Assembly (NCBI GenBank): GCA_035546335.1
Contig: DATKDP010000106.1
Coordinates: forward strand, 1 to 64,000
Direction: 5' to 3'
Source of the DNA: DATKDP01 sp035546335
Lineage (GTDB): Bacteria; Acidobacteriota; Thermoanaerobaculia; Gp7-AA8
DNA: 64,000 bases
Below the pieces are notes generated by a model that saw only the letters and a list, made by a program, of their open reading frames with translations, made no database searches and was not told the origin of the DNA. A program made the translations under genes and the position numbers. Shown in pieces: positions 59,058-64,000 of this stretch (positions are counted from its first letter, which is position 1; every line of letters starts with the position of its first letter).

Positions 59058-59693
59058 ATGCACGAACGCGATTCTACCAACGACGCGCCGCCATCGAGCA
59101 GATGGACCGCGGGACCGGGAATCGATCCTCGGACGAGCGGTCTGGTGCGCCTCGACTTCCGGACACTATTCGGCAACGATCGTCCGGTCGTGCTGGAGAT
59201 CGGCTCGGGGAAGGGTCGTTTTCTGCTCGATCACGCGCGGAAGAATCCGGGTCTCGGCGTCGTCGGCATCGAGAAATCGCTCCACTACTACCGCGTGATC
59301 GTCAGGCGGATCGAGCGTTCGGGACTGACCAATGTGAAGATCGTGAACTACGACGCGCATCCCGTGCTGGCAGCGATGATTCCCGATCGTTCGCTCTCCG
59401 CGATTCATATCTACTTTCCTGACCCCTGGCCACGTCCGCGGGAACGAAAGCGCCGGATCATTCGCGACGAGGTGACCGTCGAGCTCGACAGGGCCCTCAC
59501 TGCAGCGGGCATCGGAATCTACGTCACCGATCATCGGGAGTATTTCGACGAAGCGGTCGCTGTACTGGAGAAATACTTCGAGCTTTCGTATCCGGATCCG
59601 GGGGAGGATAGGGCTTCCCGCACGAATTACGAGGAGAAGTACCTTCGTGAGGGGCGGGCAATCTACGAGGTGCGATTTTCCAGACGGGGGTGA
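59058..59693 (+). CDS. trmB: tRNA (guanosine(46)-N7)-methyltransferase
   Basis: The 211-residue enzyme methylates G46 of tRNAs. It shows VVLEIGSGKGRFLLDHAR (SAM motif), GVVGIEKSLHYYRVI, the characteristic HIYFPDPWPRPRERKRR and a C-terminal SRTNYEEKYLREGRAIYEVRF, which matches the TNYExK substrate motif. Length is standard. The ATG is shortly after a TATATA box. The N-terminal 20 residues are variable. A 29-mer repeat and a hairpin shared with the 31.6-kb array follow the stop. Confidence 0.96.
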   Translation: MHERDSTNDAPPSSRWTAGPGIDPRTSGLVRLDFRTLFGNDRPVVLEIGSGKGRFLLDHARKNPGLGVVGIEKSLHYYRVIVRRIERSGLTNVKIVNYDAHPVLAAMIPDRSLSAIHIYFPDPWPRPRERKRRIIRDEVTVELDRALTAAGIGIYVTDHREYFDEAVAVLEKYFELSYPDPGEDRASRTNYEEKYLREGRAIYEVRFSRRG

Positions 59694-59734
59694 CTTGGCG
59701 CTGCGGTTGCGGGATCGTCCTGGGGCGGAGCGGA

Positions 59735-59828
59735 TGAGACAGGGGCGGGCGCGGGACGCCCGCTCTCCCCCGGGCGGCGATTCCTGGGTGACGCGAATCC
59801 GGTGGTGGCGCTTCGCGCACACCACCGG
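59735..59828. repeat. 29-mer copy 6 and TTCG-capped hairpin
   Basis: The 29-mer is at 59740-59768. At 59799-59828 arms CCGGTGGTG and CACCACCGG enclose GCGCTTCGCGCA, almost identical to 31602-31631. Both lie in the convergent gap between trmB and the CBS gene. Confidence 0.9.
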
Positions 59829-59836
59829 CGGGGCTG

Positions 59837-60355
59837 CTACCGCACTTCCTTGCGGTTCGGCTCGCTGATCTCTTCGACCGTCTGCGCCACCTTCACCTCG
59901 AAGTCGTCGCGTCGTGTGTTGTGGGTCGCAACGTCTGCGAGCGCGACGATTCCGACGAGCTCGTCATTCTGATCGACGATCGGAATGCGCCGTACCTGGT
60001 GATCACTCATGATCTTGTGAACCGTGTCGAGCGAATCCGTCTCATGCGCCGTGTAGGCCTTTCTGGTCATTGCGTCGCTGACCTTCGCCTCGCCGAGGGA
60101 GGAGCCCTTGGCGACGAGCCGGACGACGATGTCTCGATCGGTGACCATTCCGATGATCCGTTTGCGGTCCTCGGACTCGACGACCGGAATCGATCCGCAG
60201 TCGCAGCTGAGCATCAGCTTCGCCGCATGTTGGATCGGATCATTTTCGGTGACGCACTCCGGATTTCTGGTCATGACCTCGCGAACACTGCCGCCCGTCT
60301 CACCTGGGGCAGTGCCTTTGCTGGACGGCTCGTTTTTTCGCGTCTCCTGGGGCAT
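59837..60355 (-). CDS. CBS-domain pair protein
   Basis: The 172-residue protein consists of two CBS domains (about 25-85, VREVMTRNPECVTENDPIQH, and about 92-148, DAMTRKAYTAHETDSLDTVH) plus short charged ends. RIIGMVTDRDIVVR and ELVGIVALADVATH are typical. Such stand-alone CBS proteins bind AMP, ATP or related nucleotides and may regulate partner enzymes. AAGGAG lies about 7 nt before the ATG. No partner is evident from the neighbours. Confidence 0.92.
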   Translation of the reverse strand: MPQETRKNEPSSKGTAPGETGGSVREVMTRNPECVTENDPIQHAAKLMLSCDCGSIPVVESEDRKRIIGMVTDRDIVVRLVAKGSSLGEAKVSDAMTRKAYTAHETDSLDTVHKIMSDHQVRRIPIVDQNDELVGIVALADVATHNTRRDDFEVKVAQTVEEISEPNRKEVR

Positions 60356-60469
60356 GGTTTTCTCCTTTCTTCGTGACCGCTCCCGAGACAGAAACAGCGT
60401 CTCTGCCGGTGGGAGAGTATGCAGTCAACGAAGCAAGGAGTATGCCCCGGGTCGGAAGAGGCTGGATGG

Positions 60470-60988
60470 TCAGAACCCGAACTGGAATCCCGCCGTCGCG
60501 GTGAGGAATCTGCGTCGCTCTTCGAAGTTCGCCCAGTGGTAGGAGAGCTCGCCGAGAACTGCGAGGCGGCGTGTCACCGGGAACATCCCGGTGACGCCGG
60601 CCGAAAGGCCGTAGTCGGTCTCTTCGAACTCGCCGAATCGCTGACGGTAGTAGCTGGGGCCGGCAAACACCGACGTCGATCCGAAGATCTCGTAAAAACG
60701 GTAGGCGATGAGCGCCTGGACATATTCGACCTTGCCGTTCGCGGCAATCGTTCCTTCACCGAGCTCGTCGACGTTCGACGTGTCGATCTTGCCGAGCTTG
60801 ATTCGAAAGAAGGTTTCAGGCTGAAGCTCGGTGGCGAAGAAGAGCTCACGTACCGAATCATCGAAGTCAAAGTCGAATCCGTCATCGATCGGCTGTGCCA
60901 CGCCGCCGAGAAAGCCGACCGACGAGGCCTGGGAAAAGAGCGGTGTGGCGGCGAAGAGCAGCAGAAAGCAGAGGGCGAGGTTCTTCAT
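60470..60988 (-). CDS. Small outer-membrane beta-barrel protein
   Basis: The 172-residue protein has a signal peptide (MKNLALCFLLLFAATPLFSQ). Beta strands containing aromatic residues follow (VEYVQALIAYRFYEIFGSTS, AVLGELSYHWANFEERR) and it ends in FQFGF, the terminal Phe expected of outer-membrane barrels. The size suits an 8-stranded OmpW/OmpX-like barrel. The ATG at 60988 lies 6 nt after TATAGT. It is divergent from comF by 89 bp. Confidence 0.75.
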   Translation of the reverse strand: MKNLALCFLLLFAATPLFSQASSVGFLGGVAQPIDDGFDFDFDDSVRELFFATELQPETFFRIKLGKIDTSNVDELGEGTIAANGKVEYVQALIAYRFYEIFGSTSVFAGPSYYRQRFGEFEETDYGLSAGVTGMFPVTRRLAVLGELSYHWANFEERRRFLTATAGFQFGF

Positions 60989-60994
60989 GCGCGC

Positions 60995-61000
60995 ACTATA
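60995..61000 (-). promoter_or_regulatory. -10-like box TATAGT
   Basis: The minus strand reads TATAGT 6 nt before the ATG at 60988. Confidence 0.5.
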
Positions 61001-61065
61001 AGCAAATCGCGGACAGCCAGACAAGTGAGCCCGCTGCGGTTGCATCATTCACTCTCCTTTTCGAT

Positions 61066-61071
61066 GATAAT
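61066..61071 (+). promoter_or_regulatory. -10-like box GATAAT for comF
   Basis: GATAAT lies 6 nt before the GTG at 61078. Confidence 0.5.
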
Positions 61072-61077
61072 GGGCTC

Positions 61078-61824
61078 GTGTCTTCCATCCTGATCTCGAC
61101 ACTCACGAAGCTTGGACGGGAGGCGGGGCGTTTGGTTCTGCCCTCCCCCTGCATCATTTGCGGTGAGGAGCTGCCGTGGGGCGGTCGGGTGGCCTCCTGC
61201 TGCCGCCGCTGCTGGAATGGTCTGGCGCCGATCGCCGATCCCCGCTGCTCGGGCTGCGCGACGATCTGGCATGGAGGTGATCGGCGATTCTCCTTCACCT
61301 GCCTCGAGTGCCAGAAGAGCCCGCCGCCGATGGAGTGGACCGATGCGTGGGGCGAGTATCGCGGTGGACTCGAGCTGTTGCTGCGCGCGCTCAAGTTCGA
61401 GGGGCACGATTTTCTCGCTTCCGCTCTGGCGACACTGCTCGCCGCCGTTCCCTCGCTTCACAAGCCCGATGCCCCCGGGCTCGACTGCGTCGCCGCCGTC
61501 CCGATGCATTCGCGAAAGCTGCGCCATCGAGGATACAACCAGGCCGACCTTCTGGCGCGACATCTCGCCCGCCGTGTTGGCGTTCCCTACGAGCCGCGCA
61601 TGCTGGTCAAGCAGCTCGACGGTGTCCCTCAATCGACGCTTCCGCGCGAGGAGCGGCGGCGAAACGTACGGCGTGCCTTTGCCGGATCACCGAAAGCCAA
61701 AGGCAAACGAATCCTTCTGGTGGACGACATCTGCACCACCGGCGAGACGCTCCGCGCCTGCTCCTACGCCCTGTTGAACGAGAACGCGGCCTCGGTGTGT
61801 GCGATCGTGGTCGCTCGCGCCTGA
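61078..61824 (+). CDS. comF: ComF family phosphoribosyltransferase-like protein
   Basis: The 248-residue protein has an N-terminal double zinc ribbon (CIICGEEL, CCRRCW, CSGC, CLEC). A phosphoribosyltransferase fold follows with RHRGYNQADLLARHLAR and the PRPP loop ILLVDDICTTGETLR. ComF is needed for DNA uptake in naturally transformable bacteria and also occurs widely in others. The GTG start is fixed by the GATAAT box 6 nt upstream. The stop is only 3 bp from the stop of the convergent acyltransferase gene. Confidence 0.95.
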   Translation: MSSILISTLTKLGREAGRLVLPSPCIICGEELPWGGRVASCCRRCWNGLAPIADPRCSGCATIWHGGDRRFSFTCLECQKSPPPMEWTDAWGEYRGGLELLLRALKFEGHDFLASALATLLAAVPSLHKPDAPGLDCVAAVPMHSRKLRHRGYNQADLLARHLARRVGVPYEPRMLVKQLDGVPQSTLPREERRRNVRRAFAGSPKAKGKRILLVDDICTTGETLRACSYALLNENAASVCAIVVARA

Positions 61825-61827
61825 CTC

Positions 61828-62715
61828 TCACCCTCGGTCGCGCCACCGCTGGTGCATCCATACCCACTGCTCCGGCACGCGCCTGATCTGCTGTTCGACC
61901 GCGGCGGTCATCCGCGCCGTCAGCTCCGTCGCGTCGGTCGCCCGGCTCGTTTCGATCGGAGGCTCGAATCGAACGTGCTGACGATCGCCGCGCCGCTCGA
62001 TGAATCCGGCGATCGCTACCGCTCCCGCGCGGATGGCGAGCTTCGCCGGACCGATCGGCGTCGGCGCAGGTCTGCCGAAGAAGGGAACCATCACGCGCTG
62101 CACACGAATGTTCTGGTCGATCATAAGACCGAGGATTGCACCTCCGCGGAGCGTTCGAAGCACCTCGCGCGCGGATGAAGACGACCCTCTGCCGATGGTC
62201 GCGATGTCATGCCTTCCGCGTGAGGCGACGATGAAGTCGTTCAGGCGGGGATCGTACAGCTCTCGTGCGATCACGTTCATCGAGAGGCCCGACAGTCCGA
62301 TCGCTGCCGCCAACCACTCCCAGTTGCCGCAATGACCGGTGAAGAGGACGACGCCGCGACCGATGGCGACGGCGTCCCGAAGATTCCCGAGCCCCTCGAA
62401 CGAGGTCGTTTCGTCGAGGTTGCCATGCGATAGATTCGGCAGCCATGCGATCTCGAGAAGGGAACATCCGAGATGCGCGAAGCTGGAACGCGCCAGGCGG
62501 TCTCGCGCCTCCGGTTCGAGCTCTGGAAACGCTATCGAGAGCGACTCCAGCGCTTTTCTCCGTTCCTTCTGGAGCAGTGCACAAGCAACGGCTCCCGTCC
62601 GTTTTCCGATCGAGCGGGCCGAAGAGAGGGACATCCGCACACCGACCGAGCTGCCGGCGCGCAGGGCTGCGTAGATCAGCCCGTTCTTAAGTCGCTGGAG
62701 TCTCGAACGCCCCAC
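61828..62715 (-). CDS. LpxL/HtrB-like lipid A acyltransferase
   Basis: The 295-residue membrane-associated acyltransferase has FTGHCGNWEWLA, the HxxxxE catalytic motif. LSMNVIARELYDPRLNDF, ILGLMIDQN (the conserved MxxDQ-like region) and VWMHQRWR near the C-terminus also match lipid A late acyltransferases. It would add secondary fatty acyl chains to KDO-lipid IVA. Its start lies inside the end of kdsC; the GTG at 62715 is used (29-nt overlap), while the ATG at 62751 would overlap more. Linkage with kdsC supports a lipopolysaccharide role. Confidence 0.88.
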   Translation of the reverse strand: MGRSRLQRLKNGLIYAALRAGSSVGVRMSLSSARSIGKRTGAVACALLQKERRKALESLSIAFPELEPEARDRLARSSFAHLGCSLLEIAWLPNLSHGNLDETTSFEGLGNLRDAVAIGRGVVLFTGHCGNWEWLAAAIGLSGLSMNVIARELYDPRLNDFIVASRGRHDIATIGRGSSSSAREVLRTLRGGAILGLMIDQNIRVQRVMVPFFGRPAPTPIGPAKLAIRAGAVAIAGFIERRGDRQHVRFEPPIETSRATDATELTARMTAAVEQQIRRVPEQWVWMHQRWRDRG

Positions 62716-63235
62716 GGTCGAATCCCTGCACGACAGTGTCCCATTCGCCACGTTCTCGCAGAAGACGCTCGACCAGTTCGCGGATCGTGCCGGCGCCCCC
62801 GGGCGTTGCCAGTTTCCACGTCACCGCCGCGAGCACTTCGGGCGCAGCATCCGAAGGGGCTGCCGAGAGGCCGGCGACGCGGATTGGAGCGAGATCGGGA
62901 AGGTCGTCGCCGATGTAACAGGCTCGATCCGCCGGCAGGTTCAGATTGCGCAGCAGCCGCTGCATCTCGTCCAGCTTGCTTCCGGCTCCCTGAGCGAGGT
63001 GCGTGATGCCGAGCTCGCGGCAGCGGCGCTCGAGCGCTTTCGAGGTTCTGCTGGTGATGACCGCGACATCGATGCCGCCTCTTTGAGCCAGCTTCACCGC
63101 GAGCCCATCACGAACATGGAACTGCTTGATCTCGCGCGTGTCGCCGAGATAGATGATGCGGCCATCAGTCCAGACGCCGTCGACGTCGGAGATGATGATC
63201 CGGATCTTCGAGGCTGCTGCTGACGCTGATGTCAT
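62687..63235 (-). CDS. kdsC: 3-deoxy-D-manno-octulosonate 8-phosphate phosphatase (KdsC)
   Basis: The 182-residue HAD-superfamily phosphatase has the nucleophile motif SDVDGVWTDG, the Ser/Thr of AVITSRTS and the acidic GDDLPDLAPI. IIYLGDTREIKQFHVRDGLA is characteristic of KdsC/YrbI, a C0-type HAD phosphatase active as a tetramer. It releases KDO from KDO-8-phosphate. The first ATG gives the usual N-terminus. It follows purH on the same strand by 34 bp and overlaps the acyltransferase gene. Confidence 0.93.
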   Translation of the reverse strand: MTSASAAASKIRIIISDVDGVWTDGRIIYLGDTREIKQFHVRDGLAVKLAQRGGIDVAVITSRTSKALERRCRELGITHLAQGAGSKLDEMQRLLRNLNLPADRACYIGDDLPDLAPIRVAGLSAAPSDAAPEVLAAVTWKLATPGGAGTIRELVERLLRERGEWDTVVQGFDRGAFETPAT

Positions 63236-63269
63236 GGAGTTTCGACTCTCTCAGACGGCGGCTGCCGGG

Positions 63270-64000
63270 TCAATGCCGGAAATGCCGCTCGCCGGTGAAG
63301 AGCATGCTGATCCCGTGCTCGTCGGCAGCGGCAATGACCTCTTCGTCCCGCACCGAGCCGCCAGGCTGGACGATTGCCGTGACGCCCGCACCTGCGAGGA
63401 CGTCGACACCGTCGCGGAAGGGAAAGAAGGCATCCGAAGCGGCAACGGTGCCGGCGGTGGGCCCGGTCGCCTTCGAGATTGCCAGCTTCGCTGCATCGAT
63501 CCGGCTCATCTGACCGGCTCCGATTCCGACGGACTGCGCCGAGCGGGCGAGCACGATCGCGTTCGACTTGACGTGGGCGCAGACGATCCATGCGAACTCC
63601 AGCGATCGGATCTCGTCCATCGTCGGCACTCGCTTCGAGGCCCTCTTCCAGGTGTCGATCGACGAGATCGAATCGCGCGACTGCAGAAGGATGCCTCCAG
63701 CCGCAGTTCGCAGCTCGAAGGCGTTTTCAAAGTCGCGGCTGCTGACGAGGCGAAGATTTTTCTTCGCCCGGAACGCATCGACCGCCTCCTCGGAAAACGA
63801 CGGCGCGATCACGACCTCGAGAAACATCGCTGCCATGCGCATCGCTGCTTCCGGGGAGATCTCCCGATTCACCGCGACGATTCCGCCGAATGCGGAGAGT
63901 GGATCGGCCTCCAGAGCGAGGCGCACCGCCTCGTCGAGCGAAACGGCGGTCGCCACGCCGCACGGATTGGTGTGCTTGATGACCGCACATGCCGGATCGT
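63270..64000 (-). CDS. purH: Bifunctional AICAR formyltransferase/IMP cyclohydrolase, N-terminal part outside window
   Basis: The minus strand is open from the right edge to a stop at 63270 and encodes the last 243 residues of PurH. The AICAR transformylase domain shows IKHTNPCGVATA at the edge, DPLSAFGGIVAVNREI, AHVKSNAIVLARS, GIGAGQMSRIDAAKLAISK and a C-terminal ASDAFFPFRDGVD ending in ERHFRH. The IMP cyclohydrolase half and the start lie beyond base 64000. It performs the last two steps of purine synthesis. It precedes kdsC by 34 bp, so purH-kdsC-lpxL-like may be one transcript. Confidence 0.97.
   Translation of the reverse strand, partial: DPACAVIKHTNPCGVATAVSLDEAVRLALEADPLSAFGGIVAVNREISPEAAMRMAAMFLEVVIAPSFSEEAVDAFRAKKNLRLVSSRDFENAFELRTAAGGILLQSRDSISSIDTWKRASKRVPTMDEIRSLEFAWIVCAHVKSNAIVLARSAQSVGIGAGQMSRIDAAKLAISKATGPTAGTVAASDAFFPFRDGVDVLAGAGVTAIVQPGGSVRDEEVIAAADEHGISMLFTGERHFRH

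Noticed and set aside
8601..59828. The dispersed hairpins as a CRISPR array
   Set aside because: Copies are scattered, in both orientations, with irregular spacing and no spacer-like unit. No cas gene is present.
1..64000. tRNA or rRNA genes
   Set aside because: No cloverleaf with a GGTTCGAATCC-type T-arm or rRNA-like block was recognised by eye. A covariance search could still find one I missed.

Overview
This is a GC-rich bacterial chromosome segment with short intergenic gaps. Lipid A/KDO genes (kdsC, an LpxL-like acyltransferase), several predicted outer-membrane beta-barrels, DsbD and periplasmic NrfHA indicate a two-membrane (Gram-negative) cell. The dnaK-hspR pair, an ECF sigma/anti-sigma/DUF4097 trio, large secreted metalloproteases and abundant palindromic intergenic repeats lead me to favour Acidobacteriota (Thermoanaerobaculia/Holophagae-like). 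That placement is inference, because no rRNA or other decisive marker lies in the window. I saw no tRNA, rRNA, CRISPR array, prophage or intact insertion sequence.

Layout. 1-4.5 kb: the start of an MmeI-like DNA methyltransferase running off the left edge, a heptamer tandem repeat, a DUF2306 membrane protein and a DeaD-type RNA helicase. 4.5-11 kb: a lytic-transglycosylase-like lipoprotein-sized protein, a CheB-CheR-PAS signalling fusion, two small regulators, a beta-barrel and a dense repeat island. 11-18.4 kb (minus strand): a nucleotidyltransferase module, dsbD with a thioredoxin/TPR partner, a PuuD-like amidase, serS and the two-subunit serine deaminase. 18.6-29.3 kb: a long class II aldolase, a receiver protein, a DUF885 lipoprotein, two divergent giant secreted metalloproteases and an EamA permease. 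29.5-36.5 kb: decayed VapBC remnants, an M50 protease with CBS domains, an array of six hairpins, an OPT transporter, and a nitrite-ammonification operon (nrfH-nrfA-ywiC-like). 36.8-39.6 kb: ECF sigma, anti-sigma and DUF4097 surface protein. 40-45 kb: BI-1 protein, dnaK-hspR and a sigma-70 factor with an apparently duplicated region 4. 46-52.5 kb: a heterodimeric ABC exporter, a small PHA-system protein, a second nucleotidyltransferase module and comM. 52.5-64 kb: an AT-rich spacer with an orphan gene, gatB, a GGDEF protein, trmB, a CBS protein, comF, LpxL-like, kdsC and the 5'-truncated purH.

The most unusual content is not coding. At least seven families of short structured repeats fill the gaps. 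Every gap between convergent genes longer than about 60 bp carries them, while the three shorter ones do not. One family keeps a TTCCGA loop while its stem sequence changes. A 222-225 bp element with terminal inverted repeats occurs twice. A near-invariant 29-mer occurs six times. Three tandem repeats all have a 7-bp unit. Ten genes have a -10-like box 6-11 nt before the start codon, which suggests leaderless mRNAs.
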